From: Gerris lacustris
Lineage: Eukaryota > Arthropoda > Insecta > Hemiptera > Gerridae
Reading direction: 5' to 3'
Assembly (NCBI GenBank): GCA_951217055.1
Contig: OX578277.1
Coordinates: 107,946,514 to 108,010,513, forward strand
DNA: 64,000 nt
Shown here piece by piece: positions 32,745-42,788 of this stretch (the stretch's first letter is position 1; each line of letters starts with the position of its first letter). Below the pieces are notes generated by a model. The model searched no databases, was not told where the DNA came from, and saw nothing but the letters and a program-made list of their open reading frames with translations. A program made the position numbers and the translations under genes.

Positions 32745-34087
32745 ATGGGAGAAAATGAAAAATACTTGATAAAAGATTTCAACCTAAAGATCAAGCAACT
32801 AATCGACGATCGGCAATGTCGTAATGTAAACAATTTTTGGAACATTAAAAAACTAATGATTAAACTCTGCAAAGTAAAATCTAAAATTGCTTATCTCCAT
32901 GAACACAAAAATAATAATAAAATTCCACGACATATAATACAAGCGGTAAATAGAATATACTATATATTTGACAAACAATTCCTTGACAATAATAAAAAAC
33001 CAAACTTTATTAAAAACTTATCTGAAAATATCATTAATTTAGAAATCAAACAGTCTTACTGGAATCAACAAAAAATAATCAAAGAGATTGATAAATTAAA
33101 AAATAATATAAACAACGAAGATAATACAACCTACGTTTTATTTATAAAAATAATAGAGGTTTTTGAAAGCAAATATAAAAATATGCTTAATATAAAATTA
33201 AGAAAGAAAATAAACAATAGAAATAATGTAAATAACCTTTACAACCAAAATAAAAATAATAATCATGAATTAAATCGAGAGCTCCATATATATAATAATC
33301 TTTATAAAAATGACTGGGTTCTAAACATTACGGACATCGACATACCAAATAATATTAAAAATTTTTTATCCCTCGGTCATAATTATAACCTCCCATATAG
33401 CAATAATAAGGATATACTTAAACTAGTAATTGACATAGAAGAATGTTTAGGAAAGTTAAATACTTGTGACAATCACAAAAACGCCCTCCGTAGCCATTTA
33501 ATTAATAAAATTATGAACTTCCAAAGAAATACTAAAACACAAAATTTCCCTTCTGGATCCGTACATAAACAAATAACAATTGATGCTAGATTAACTAAAA
33601 CCTTCCTAAAACAAAATAAAAACATAATAATAACAAGGGCCGATAAAAGCAACATAACTGTAATCATGATGAAACAAAACTACGACGAAAAAATGAATTT
33701 ACTATTAAGTGACAACAATTTATACAGAAAAATAAGATGTGAAATAGATAATAAACTAGAAGATGTTAAAAAGGATTACAAAAAAATTATTCAAAAACTG
33801 CTAGATAAAAAATATATAAACAAAGAAGAAAAAATTAGACTAAACATAAATAATTGCAGCTTTGCCAAAATATATGGGCTTCCAAAAACCCACAAGACTA
33901 ATATCCCTCTCAGACCAATTGTAAGCAATAATAACTCACCAACCGAAAAAATTACTAAATTTATATCTCCTTCCCTTAACTTCCTATGTAAAAATAACGT
34001 ATATGATTATAAAAACGCTATAGAAATTAAAAATGCCCTTCAAGATATAGTAATAAATCATGATGAATCTATTATTTCCCTTGATAT
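32745..34087 (+). CDS. PLE full copy, coding part 1 (N-terminus and RT fingers)
   Basis: The ATG at 32745 follows 34 bp after the pseudo-LTR end. The first ~300 residues are Lys/Asn-rich and probably helical (FNLKIKQLI, NNFWNIKK). The RT begins near residue 300 with the block IITRADKSNITVIM, then IYGLPKTHKTNIPLRPIVS, the diagnostic PLE 'YGLPKxHK...LRPI' box, and SPTEKITKFISPSLNFL. Coding is cut at codon 448 (at|a) by the LINE inserted at 34088 and resumes at 39822 in the same frame. With the two later pieces the frame totals 850 codons including stop, a normal size for the family. The protein would reverse-transcribe and integrate the element. The gene is broken by two insertions. Confidence 0.92.
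34076..34087. repeat. LINE target-site duplication, left
   Basis: ttcccttgatat, repeated at 39810-39821; both belong to PLE coding sequence. Confidence 0.93.
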
Positions 34088-34097
34088 TTTTTTTTTT

Positions 34098-34584
34098 TAA
34101 ACAAGTTCTTTATTGGCATAAGTAACAAAAAATTATTTGTGTTTACCGGAGCCATGATATTATTTTGAGTGGGGTTATTTTGTGCCTTTTTTAATTTTTG
34201 ATATTTTGTAAGGGATTGGAGCTTTTTAATCAAATTTGGGGAAGGGTAATATGGACAATTTTGGATTATATATTTTTATTTTATTTTATTTTTAAAAAGG
34301 AAGATTTTGATTGGATTTTGATTGGGGTTGTTTGCAGGAATTTAAACGGGTATCATAGGCAGTCTGTGGACTGACTTAAGAGTGGACCAACCTGGCATTT
34401 GCCTGGTAAATTGAGGGAAACCACAGAAAACCTCAATTAGGTTGGGCGGACCCGAGTCCTTCCTAAGTTCTTCCTATGTTTTCCCTAAGTTTTTTTATTT
34501 TATTTTATTTTATTTATTTTTTTTTTTTATTTTCGTTTGTGGGATTTCTGTTGGTGAGTGGTCTCCAGATTTTACAATTTTAGG
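34098..34584 (-). other. LINE 3' untranslated region
   Basis: Between the ORF2 stop and the A-tail. T-rich on the plus strand, with no clear second ORF. A block near 34370-34480 resembles text common in arthropod mobile DNA (accacagaaaacctcaatta, gttgggcggacccgagtcct), typical of LINE 3' ends. Confidence 0.7.
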
Positions 34585-37500
34585 CTAAGGGGAGTAATTT
34601 ATTTCATTTACGAATTTTAGTGTAAGTGTAATATTTTTTAATTTTGAGAAAAGCATTTTCTTAATTTTTTCATTTTCATCTTGAATTTCTTGAATATTGA
34701 GTTCTTGAAATAATTTGTTACGTTCGGATTTATACTTAGGACATTCCAATAGGATGTGAGTCATATTTTCATTTTTATCTGGGCATGTGTAACATATAGG
34801 CGAATCACTTAGTCCTATCATATAGTTGTATTGAATGCATCTTGCATGGTAACTTCTCAATCTATTAATTTTGATTATATCCTTACGTGGTAGTTTTGAT
34901 TTCCAAAACCACGGTTTAATTGGAACTTTTTTGACAATTGATTTGAAATTTCTTGCTTTTGCTGGTTCTTCTTGAAGTTTTATGTTCCAGTTTTCAAACA
35001 TCTTCTTTTTGGATAGTGCTATTAGATCTCTTGTTGGTATTTTTTTGTCTGATTGTTTTGTTGGGCTTTTGGCAAGTTTGTCTGCTTCCTCGTTTCCTTT
35101 AATTCCTTGATGTGATTTGACCCATATAAAGTCTATTTCTTTATTTTTTTTTCTTATTTCTGCTATATTATTTAATATATTCATGAAGATGTGATCCAAA
35201 TGTGTAGTGTATGAGATGTTATCTAATTTTTTAAGGACTCCCTGGTTGTCACATGCTATCGTGTATTTGTAATAGTTATTTTGTAATGTGTTGATGTATT
35301 CTAGTGCTTGTAGAATGCCTAAGCTTTCTAATGTATATATATTAGCTTGTTGAGAGCATGAGTAGCCAATGCCTTGTTTTAATTGAGGGTCATAGTATGA
35401 ATATCCTGATACGTTTTGTTGCTTTGATCCGTCTGTAAATATAATGTAGGTTATTTTTGGGTTCAATTTAGTAAGTTGGTCTTGAAATGTTATGTCATTG
35501 TAAGGATAACTAAGTTTGGGTATATGTATATTCGGTTGTTGATATAAGTTTTCATAAGTAATTTGATGAATTGGCAGTAATTTGTTTTGGTATATAGTTT
35601 GATCTAAGTAAGGTAATATAGAATTGAAGCTATTGTTTAGTAAGGGTGAAGGTTTGTGTCGCCAGTATCTATGTCCTCTGTTTATTTTATTTGATAGTTC
35701 TGTTACGGATGTGTATATGTCAGAGTTTTGAGTGTATAATTTTAATAGTAGTTTGTCAGCTAGATGTTGTCGTCGTAAGTCAAGTGGTTGTTCGCAACAT
35801 TCAGTTAAGATTACGACTATTGGTGTTGATTTTAAATATCCCATAGATATTTTTAGGGCTCTGTATTGAATGCGGTCGAGTGTTGTTAGTAAGTATTGTC
35901 TGGCGTTTCCATAGAAAGGCGAGGCAAAGTCTAAACATGCTCTTATTGTAGCCCTGTATAGAGTGAGCATGGTTTTTGGATCACTTCCCCATGATTTTTT
36001 GCAGGTCATTTTCATTATATTTAGGTATTTTTCACATTTTGAGGTAATAATCTTGATATGTTCTTTCCATGTTAGTTTTTGATCGAGGAAGAGACCAAGA
36101 AATCTAATTACTGTTTTTCTTTTTATCTGAATATTTCCAAAAGTTATTTTATTTTCTAGGTTGAGATTATTTCTTCTAGTGAAAATGCAGCATTCTGATT
36201 TTTCATGAGATAGTTCTAGTCCAGTAATTCTAGTCCAATCTTGTATTGTTTTTAATGCTTGACTGAGATTATTTACCATGTCATCAATTTTTTTACTGAT
36301 TGAATATATTAATATGTCATCGGCAAACTGGAGTATCTTTACCGGAAAGGGTATTTTCATTTCGATGTCCGAGGTGTGAATTATGTATAATAGGGGACTC
36401 AAAATAGCTCCTTGTGGGATACCTTTTCTAGTTACTCTACGTCCTACTATTTCTCCGTTTACTCGAAAAAGTAGTATTCTATTTGATATTAGTTTGATTA
36501 TAAAATTTGCTGTTTGTTGTGGTACGTCCATCTGTGTCAGTTTATAGTGTAATATAGAAAGGTCAACATTGTCGTAAGCTCCTGTAATGTCTAGGAGTAG
36601 TGTAAGTACTGACTTTTTTTGAGTGAATGCGTCGTGTATGTCTGTTACAAGCTGACTTTGGCTTTCTAAAACTGATTTATTTTTCCTAAATCCTTTTTGT
36701 GATTTTGAAAGTTTTTCATTTGATTCCATAAACCATTCTAATCTACTTTTAATTAATCGTTCAAAAGTTTTCAGCATACATGATGATAAGGAAATTGGGC
36801 GATAATTTGAAGCTAAATCGCCGGTTTTTCCCTGTTTTTTAATGGGGATTATTATAAATGTCTGCCACGATTCTGGAATTTGTTGTGTTCGCCAAATATT
36901 ATTGAATATTTCTAAAAGTTTGTTTTTTGAAATTGGGGGTAAATGGTATATCATGTCATAGTGAATATTGTCGTATCCAGGGGAGGTATTGCTATGTTTA
37001 ATAGCCGTTTGAAATTCAAATAATGTAAAAGGTTTGGTAAGTATATGAGTGTTGTTATTTGTTAGTGATGGTGGGATTTTATTTGTTACTGATGGGGGGG
37101 CTAATTTATCCATAAATTCCTCGACCCAGGTTCCCGGTGTTGTTTGTATTTCGTTCGATGAACTTTTATTTAGTTTTTTAAAAGATTTCCAAACATGGGA
37201 TGGTGTATTTTTTGAAAAATTTAAGTTTTCACAGTATTGCTTCCAACTATTTTTTTGTTTACGTTTAATTAACCGTCTAAATTTTGCGTGTTTGCGTTTA
37301 AAGTTAATATAATTTGTTAAATTTGGGTGGTTTTTAAAATTTTGATAAGCGTTGTACCGTTCACATTTTGATTGTTCACAGGTTAAATCCCACCAATGTA
37401 TTAGGTTGGGGTAAGGAGTGGACGTAATTTTTCTTTTTTTAATTTCGGGAATTGAATTTTTAGATGCTGTGTTTATATCATTTATAAAGTCATCGTAAGT

Positions 37501-38355
37501 TTGTAGTGTAAGGTTTCTTAGTCTGTTTTGCGTTAGTGTTTCCATATTATCCTGATATTTTGTCCAATCTGCATTATTAATATTCCAACGTCTTGTTGGG
37601 TATCTATATATTTTTTCTACATTGGAGGAATTTGTCTCTATTATGATTGGATAATGGTTCGATCCGAAAGGTTCATTTAAAACATTCCATTCAAAGTCAG
37701 CTGCAATGTCGTTAGAAGCTATAACGAGGTCTATTACAGATTGTGATTTTTGGTTTATCTTAGGGATAAGTGTTGGTTTATTTTTATTAAGTATTATTGC
37801 ATTATTTTGATCGATTGCTTTTAATAAATTTTGACCTTTTACGTCAGTGTTACTACAACCCCAGGCTGTGTGGTGGCTATTAAAATCCCCTAATATAAGG
37901 TATGGTTGGTTTAAGGTTTTTATTAGGTCATCCCATTTGTTAGATTGTATTTGAGTTATTGGGGGGTTATATATTGATACGATATTTAAATTTTTGTTTT
38001 TGTATATTATTTGTATACCAATATGATCTGTTCCTATATGGGGAAGGTTATTAAGTACGGTGTAGTGTATGTTTAATTTTACCAATATCGCGACTCCACC
38101 ACCTCTTCTATCATCTTGTCTGTCCAATCTTATAACATTATAGCCTTTAAAGTTAATATTTATTCCTTGTTTAAACCAAGTCTCACAAAGACAGGCTATA
38201 TCAATTTTGGATGAATATAAGAGGTGTTCGAGATCAATTTTTTTATTATTTGCCGATCTTATATTCCACTGTAATATTCTAAAATTTCTTAAATTAGACT
38301 CACGGGCATTCAAATAACTATAGTGTGAATTTGGAATGTTACTAAGTTGATCCAT
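34585..38355 (-). CDS. LINE ORF2: endonuclease - reverse transcriptase - RNase H
   Basis: 1256 codons. The endonuclease (residues ~24-240) has LQWNIRS, CLCETW (catalytic Glu), LGDFNSHHTAWG and IDLVIAS. Its terminal box reads GSNHYPI where GSDHxPI is expected, so Asp233 is Asn (codon at 37659-37657). The RT (~430-760) has YRPISLSS (518-525), motif A LDITGAYD (588-595), IPQGAILSPLLY (646-657) and FADD (677-680). RNase H (~965-1100) has TDGS (D975), TLES (E1010), CDNQ (D1036) and EEADKLA (D1091). A C-terminal knuckle C-x2-C-x8-H-x4-C spans 1188-1205. The start codon lies one base after the ORF1 stop. The protein nicks target DNA and primes cDNA synthesis there. Everything except the Asn233 box looks competent. 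Confidence 0.96.
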   Translation of the reverse strand: MDQLSNIPNSHYSYLNARESNLRNFRILQWNIRSANNKKIDLEHLLYSSKIDIACLCETWFKQGININFKGYNVIRLDRQDDRRGGGVAILVKLNIHYTVLNNLPHIGTDHIGIQIIYKNKNLNIVSIYNPPITQIQSNKWDDLIKTLNQPYLILGDFNSHHTAWGCSNTDVKGQNLLKAIDQNNAIILNKNKPTLIPKINQKSQSVIDLVIASNDIAADFEWNVLNEPFGSNHYPIIIETNSSNVEKIYRYPTRRWNINNADWTKYQDNMETLTQNRLRNLTLQTYDDFINDINTASKNSIPEIKKRKITSTPYPNLIHWWDLTCEQSKCERYNAYQNFKNHPNLTNYINFKRKHAKFRRLIKRKQKNSWKQYCENLNFSKNTPSHVWKSFKKLNKSSSNEIQTTPGTWVEEFMDKLAPPSVTNKIPPSLTNNNTHILTKPFTLFEFQTAIKHSNTSPGYDNIHYDMIYHLPPISKNKLLEIFNNIWRTQQIPESWQTFIIIPIKKQGKTGDLASNYRPISLSSCMLKTFERLIKSRLEWFMESNEKLSKSQKGFRKNKSVLESQSQLVTDIHDAFTQKKSVLTLLLDITGAYDNVDLSILHYKLTQMDVPQQTANFIIKLISNRILLFRVNGEIVGRRVTRKGIPQGAILSPLLYIIHTSDIEMKIPFPVKILQFADDILIYSISKKIDDMVNNLSQALKTIQDWTRITGLELSHEKSECCIFTRRNNLNLENKITFGNIQIKRKTVIRFLGLFLDQKLTWKEHIKIITSKCEKYLNIMKMTCKKSWGSDPKTMLTLYRATIRACLDFASPFYGNARQYLLTTLDRIQYRALKISMGYLKSTPIVVILTECCEQPLDLRRQHLADKLLLKLYTQNSDIYTSVTELSNKINRGHRYWRHKPSPLLNNSFNSILPYLDQTIYQNKLLPIHQITYENLYQQPNIHIPKLSYPYNDITFQDQLTKLNPKITYIIFTDGSKQQNVSGYSYYDPQLKQGIGYSCSQQANIYTLESLGILQALEYINTLQNNYYKYTIACDNQGVLKKLDNISYTTHLDHIFMNILNNIAEIRKKNKEIDFIWVKSHQGIKGNEEADKLAKSPTKQSDKKIPTRDLIALSKKKMFENWNIKLQEEPAKARNFKSIVKKVPIKPWFWKSKLPRKDIIKINRLRSYHARCIQYNYMIGLSDSPICYTCPDKNENMTHILLECPKYKSERNKLFQELNIQEIQDENEKIKKMLFSKLKNITLTLKFVNEINYSP

Positions 38356-38356
38356 A

Positions 38357-39658
38357 TTAAGGGAAATTTATTTTCGAAAGTATATTTTTTATGACGGTAT
38401 CGTCAATTTGAATTGTTTTTTCCGCGTTTAGTTCTTTTATTATTATTTTAGTTATATCAGTAATTAGTTTGATAAGATTTTTGTCTAGATCATTATATAG
38501 AATTTCATTAGTGTTTGAGGTTTGTTGTGTCGGTTTATAAGGGTTAAACTGTATCAGTCCCCCTGGTGTTTGTTTTGGGGTGACAAGTTTTTGAAAGTAG
38601 AATTCTTTATTTGGCTGCTCAGGATTTAACCGTTGTCGTTTAGGGGCTACGGATGGGGTTGATAATATTGTTTGATTTTGAAATTTGCGGGATTCAGTTT
38701 TAGGAGGAGTCGGTATACATTGAGATTGTAGTACTGTTGAAAAAGTATTTGAATTTGTTATTTTTGTTTTTGCTTCACCGTAAGATATACTATTTTTTAC
38801 CATAATTTCTTTAATACATTGTTGAGATTTATATTCTGGACATTGTTTTATATTGGTTGTTTTATGTCCTTGTTTACAATAAAGACAAATGGGGTTTTCT
38901 TTTATTGGACACGGTTTAGTTACGTTATTTTGATCTAGACCATGAGTGTTCGGGTTCAAACCGCATGTTTCACAGCGGGCTGATCCTTTACAAATATTCT
39001 CGGTATGTCCGTAGCGTAAGCATTTGTTACATTGAATTACTCGAGGAATAAATTGTTCGACAGGACATCGAACAAAGTGTAAATACGCGTGTGATGGTAA
39101 AATTTGACCTCTGAATGTTATTATAATTGATTGAGTGGGAATATATTTTGGTTCATTATTTTCTATAATTTTTCGTGTAATTCGTTTTACATTTATTAGT
39201 TTAATATTTGGTAAATTGTGAAATTCCATGTTTTTTAAAATTTCTGTTTCCGTCAGAGATTGTTCGATTCCGCGAACAACACCTTTTTTATACAATAATG
39301 ATTTTGGTATGTATATTTTGTATTCTTTGAGAAGTTCCGTACTTGTTAATAATTTGTTGGCGTTATTGTGCGTGTTAAAAGTTATTTTTAGTTTGTCAAT
39401 TCCTACTTTTATGATCCTATTTATGTCTTTTGATATGAATCCTAGCTTGCCATGGAGTAATTTTCCCATTGTCATCGGGTGTAAACGAGATAAACCAGTT
39501 TTACCTGAATTATAATTTTTGTTTTCCATGATGACATGGTAAGGCCCTACGTCGGAATTATTAAACAATTCATTATCTTCTAATGCATTCGTGTCATTTG
39601 GTCGTTTCCTTTGTTCCAATGGTATGTCTTTAATAATTCCGCCACTGTTCTCTTGCAT
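38357..39658 (-). CDS. LINE ORF1: Gag-like RNA-binding protein
   Basis: 433 codons from the ATG at 39658. The N-terminus is polar, with the motif PYHVIMENK (39-47) seen in insect LINE gag proteins. It is followed by an RRM/PRE_C2HC-like middle (about 75-200; HPMTMGKLLHG, VVRGIEQSLTETEILKNM) and three zinc knuckles: C210-x2-C213-x4-H218-x4-C223, then C229-x2-C232 with distal ligands, then C258-x2-C261-x3-H265-x7-C273. The C-terminus is Gln/Pro/Asn-rich. The product would coat LINE RNA in the particle. Its stop TAA is separated by one base from the ORF2 ATG (TAATATG), an arrangement that favours termination-reinitiation for ORF2 translation. Confidence 0.93.
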   Translation of the reverse strand: MQENSGGIIKDIPLEQRKRPNDTNALEDNELFNNSDVGPYHVIMENKNYNSGKTGLSRLHPMTMGKLLHGKLGFISKDINRIIKVGIDKLKITFNTHNNANKLLTSTELLKEYKIYIPKSLLYKKGVVRGIEQSLTETEILKNMEFHNLPNIKLINVKRITRKIIENNEPKYIPTQSIIITFRGQILPSHAYLHFVRCPVEQFIPRVIQCNKCLRYGHTENICKGSARCETCGLNPNTHGLDQNNVTKPCPIKENPICLYCKQGHKTTNIKQCPEYKSQQCIKEIMVKNSISYGEAKTKITNSNTFSTVLQSQCIPTPPKTESRKFQNQTILSTPSVAPKRQRLNPEQPNKEFYFQKLVTPKQTPGGLIQFNPYKPTQQTSNTNEILYNDLDKNLIKLITDITKIIIKELNAEKTIQIDDTVIKNILSKINFP

Positions 39659-39809
39659 TTTTTTTTTAACCTTCTTTTAGCCTGTGTGGTGTCTAGTGAG
39701 GTGGTCTATGAACACTTTTCTTGAATTTCAAGTTAATTTAATTCCTATTTTTAGTCTTCAAAGATTTTGATCTTATTCAATTTTTCAAATTTTATTTTTG
39801 CTGTCAATG
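39659..39809 (-). promoter_or_regulatory. LINE 5' UTR / internal promoter region
   Basis: 151 nt from the insertion boundary to the ORF1 ATG. LINEs of this group carry an internal pol II promoter here; no specific element was identified. The presence of a 5' UTR joined directly to the target duplication shows that the copy is not 5'-truncated in any obvious way. Confidence 0.6.
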
Positions 39810-39821
39810 TTCCCTTGATAT
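39810..39821. repeat. LINE target-site duplication, right
   Basis: ttcccttgatat, exact match to 34076-34087. Confidence 0.93.
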
Positions 39822-40517
39822 AAAAGCCTTATTTACTAGCATTCCTCTACAAGAAGTTTACAGATTAATCCAAACAAAATGGGAACATATTGCTCCACAT
39901 ACTAACATAGCCTGTAAAAACACATACCTAGAAATCATAAAATTCATATGCGGAAACAATTACATTTTATACAACTCCCACCTATATAGACAACTAAACG
40001 GAACACCTATGGGTAGCTGCATTTCAACAAACATTAGCGGAATTTTTATAAATGATCTCTTAACCCAAGCCATAGATAAATTAGCAATTAAACCCAAATT
40101 CATAGCCAAATATGTAGACGACCTAATCATAATCACAAAAACATCCTACATAGAAGAGACTTATAACATTCTCAATAATCAAAATAAAAACATAGTATTC
40201 ACTATGGAAAAAGAAGTTGAAAATAAAATAAATTACCTAGATATAACTCTTATAAAAGAAGGAAATGGTAAAATCTCCACCGTATGGTATGAAAAAGAAA
40301 TAAAAAAAGGCTTATTCCTAAACTACCATTCATCCCATCCGTTCTACCAAAAACGAAATACTGCCCTTAATTTAATAAAGAAAGGTATCTATCTGACTGA
40401 CAATAAATATATCCCGAAACTAAAAAACATAATATTTAATAAACTCATAAAAAATAGTTACCCTGTAAACGTAATAAAAAAATTCTGGTACATAGCATTA
40501 ACAAACACAACCCCCCC
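39822..40517 (+). CDS. PLE full copy, coding part 2 (RT palm and thumb)
   Basis: Continues codon 448 of the PLE frame after the LINE. It completes the motif A region (SLDI|KALFTSIPL, with the Asp on the upstream side) and has LNGTPMGSCIS and the catalytic KYVDDLIII box, followed by the thumb (ENKINYLDITLI, FLNYHSSHPFYQKRNTALN). No stop occurs. Coding ends at the run of seven C where the foldback element inserted. The same sequence is present from GKISTVWYEK onward in copy 1. Confidence 0.92.
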
Positions 40518-41098
40518 TAGTCCACAGGCCACCATAAGAAGTGAGTCGCTGATTGATAAAGTTTTCTTACCTTATGGAATCGCTTATTTATGCCTTGTCC
40601 ACCGATGAATTGGGTATATGGCAACTGGGCGCTGGGCCATTTCTTTTTTGTTGACATGCCAAACTTGCCCTTCTGCGGGAACATTGAAAAGAGATAGATA
40701 AAGTTTTGATTTTCACAGGATCGTTTAATTAAATTATTTAAAAAGCAGTGGTAAAGGTGGCCACCGATAAGAGTGGGCCGTTTAGGGTGTCCGCCGCCCC
40801 AAACATATCGCTTTGCGGGGACGTTAAAAAGAAAACGGCCCACTCATATCGGTGGCCACCTTTACCACTGTTTTTTAAATAATTTAATTAAACGATCCTG
40901 TGAAAATCAAAACTTTATCTATCTCTTTTCAATGTTCCCGCAGAAGGGCAAGTTTGGCATGTCAACAAAAAAGAAATGGCCTAGCGCCCAGTTGCCATAT
41001 ACCCAATTCATCGGTGGACACGGCTTAAATAAGCGATTCCATAAGGTAAGAAAACTTTATCAATCAGCGACTCACTTCTTATGGTGGCCTGTGGACTA
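40518..41098. mobile_element. Near-perfect foldback element, TAGTCCA ends, CCC duplication
   Basis: Arms of about 268 bp (40518-40785 and 40832-41098) are almost identical and enclose a ~46-bp centre. The ends are tagtccacaggccaccataa. Comparison with the empty site in PLE copy 1 (seven C then six A) shows the insertion added the element plus three C, so the duplication is 3 bp. The TAGTCCA start and 3-bp duplication relate it to 23731-24305, though the arms are otherwise different. No transposase is encoded; the open frames across it merely read into PLE sequence. Confidence 0.9.
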
Positions 41099-41101
41099 CC
41101 C

Positions 41102-41612
41102 AAAAAACCAACCCGATAACTCTTTTGTTTACAAATCCCTGACCTACATAAAAGGCTTGTCAGAGAATATCCAAAAAACTTTCAACGATTTTGATTGTGA
41201 TAAATTAAAATTTGGTTTAAAACCAACTAATAAAGTAAAAAGTATTTTCCATAACAACCTAAAAGACAAAACCGAAAAAGGGAAAAAAACTAATGTAGTC
41301 TACAAAATCCAATGCAAAGACTGTGATCAAGTCTACATTGAAGAAACTATGCAAAAGCTTGAAAACAGATTAATACAGCATAACTATGATATAAGAGCTA
41401 AGAATGACAAGACAGCGCTTTCCACACATCTAAAAAACAATAGTCATAAAATAGACCAGGAAAAAACTATAATTCTTGACACTGAAAGACATGAGTCTAA
41501 AAGGAAATATTTAGAAGCCGCGTATATAAGTATGACTAAAAACACAATGAATCACAAATCTGACTCCAGAGACATAAATAAGTATTATTCAGCCATTTTA
41601 AAAATTAAATAA
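41102..41612 (+). CDS. PLE full copy, coding part 3 (GIY-YIG-type endonuclease)
   Basis: Resumes the PLE frame after the foldback element and its CCC duplication. It encodes KNQPDNSFVYKS, the endonuclease core VVYKIQCKDCDQVYIEET, the KLENRLIQH block and a basic C-terminus, with the stop at 41610-41612. Family members normally have YIG where this has YIE. The sequence matches copy 1 closely. In this complete copy it is cut off from the RT by the insertion. Confidence 0.92.
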
Positions 41613-42121
41613 CCTTTCAGCGTGATTTAAACCAAATCTCCCGCCTAAAATTGTTTTGTTTTACGTTTTGTATTCATATTTAAATAAAAAAATATTTTAC
41701 GTTTTTAAAAAAGAATTAAGTATAAATTTTTGTTAATATAAAATTTTATAATTAAATTTTAAGTTTTAAATAGTATTACTATGATTTTGACATAAACAGG
41801 AAGGTTTGACACAGGTTACCAAAGAGTTACCACATGTTACCGATTTAAGTTTTTAATTGTTAATGTTCCTCGTATGTTGCCTTATGTTTTTAGTTTAATT
41901 AGAATTGTTATTTGTTACTGTTATAGTTGTTATACTGTTATTATCGATAGTAGTGTTCCGGGAGATAATAAAAAATGATGACGAACCCAATACAACTTGG
42001 GAGATACCTGTTTTTCAATCTGTTTTTAAACTAAAGTTCTGGATACCTATTCACTCAACCGGTAGGAAATTTTTTATTGTGTGCGTAAATTATGTTAGAT
42101 TTGCACAAAAAAAAAAAAAAA

Positions 42122-42166
<45 letters not shown>

Positions 42167-42375
42167 AATAAAATAAAACAAACAAACAATGTTCTAAATA
42201 GTTGTAAATTATAATATAAAATATAATGTTTCAGGCACGTCTATGCCCCGGAGAGGGGCGAAATATAGCCAAAAAGACAACATGAAATAACTGCGTCGTC
42301 TTTATTTTAAACCCTTAACGACCCCTGTTGGACAACTTAATTGATTAAAAAGGGACAGCATATAGAAAACCACGT
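41613..42375 (+). repeat. PLE full copy 3' region
   Basis: Non-coding counterpart of 31896-32710 with a shorter A-rich microsatellite (42107-42178), the GC-rich stem-loop at 42245-42259 followed by gaaa, and the terminus at the target duplication. Confidence 0.85.
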
Positions 42376-42388
42376 AGTATTATTTATT
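42376..42388. repeat. PLE-complex target-site duplication, right
   Basis: agtattatttatt, exact match to 30242-30254. Confidence 0.85.
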
Positions 42389-42780
42389 ATAAAATAGTAT
42401 TATATTTGCAGAGAAATCAAAAAAAGGAAAAAATGCCATAATTTATTTAAGGTATCTTAATTTTTCATTGTAATATATTCGACCACTGATGGTGCTTACA
42501 CTTAGACTACCTAAACGAAACCTTTGATGAATAGATCATCATCTCAAAAACTCGAAATTTTACCTAACCTAACTTTCAGAAAATTTAATTTTAATTTTTA
42601 ATTATGAATCCGATAAGTTAAAATACCTATGAAATCTAAACTACCTTATAATAATTGCATTAGTTTTAAATCCTTTAAAACTTAGCTTTTCTGATACAAA
42701 ACCAATATTAGGTCAAAATTTATTATGTTCAGATGGAGTTTTTTTTAAATTGAAGAGGTCTTGCTGATATAATGTATTAT
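42389..42780. other. Unannotated AT-rich sequence
   Basis: Lies between the PLE complex and the next transposon; no feature supported. Confidence 0.5.
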
Positions 42781-42788
42781 GTAATAAT
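42781..42788. repeat. 8-bp target-site duplication, left
   Basis: gtaataat, repeated at 44929-44936 beside the inverted termini. Confidence 0.75.

Larger units (their letters stand above)
34088..39809 (-). mobile_element. Full-length I/Jockey-group LINE with two open ORFs
   Basis: 5722 bp on the minus strand inside the PLE RT gene, flanked by a 12-bp duplication. It has a ~150-nt 5' UTR (39809-39659), ORF1, ORF2, a ~490-nt 3' UTR and a short A-tail (10 A; 34088-34097 as T). The layout (zinc-knuckle ORF1; ORF2 with apurinic-type endonuclease, RT and RNase H) places it in the I/Jockey superfamily, with RNase H favouring the I side. No frame disruption was seen, so it is a recent arrival. Confidence 0.95.
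30255..42375 (+). mobile_element. Penelope-like element complex (inverted tail + truncated copy + full copy)
   Basis: One insertion event bracketed by a 13-14 bp duplication. It contains an inverted 3'-terminal piece (30255-31106, minus), a 5'-truncated direct copy (about 31131-32710) and a full-length copy (about 32711-42375). Both direct copies end in cagcatatagaaaaccacgt. Tandem partial copies forming 'pseudo-LTRs' plus an inverted tail are the usual genomic form of Penelope-like elements. The coding sequence is RT followed by a GIY-YIG-type endonuclease. The three 3' regions differ at very few sites, so the complex is young. A LINE and a foldback element inserted afterwards. Confidence 0.93.

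Noticed and set aside
39228..39515. 95-codon plus-strand frame within the LINE
   Set aside because: Antisense shadow of ORF1.
40773..41612. A 279-codon frame joining foldback sequence to the GIY-YIG domain
   Set aside because: The first third is the foldback arm; the fusion is a by-product of insertion into the PLE gene, not a gene of its own.
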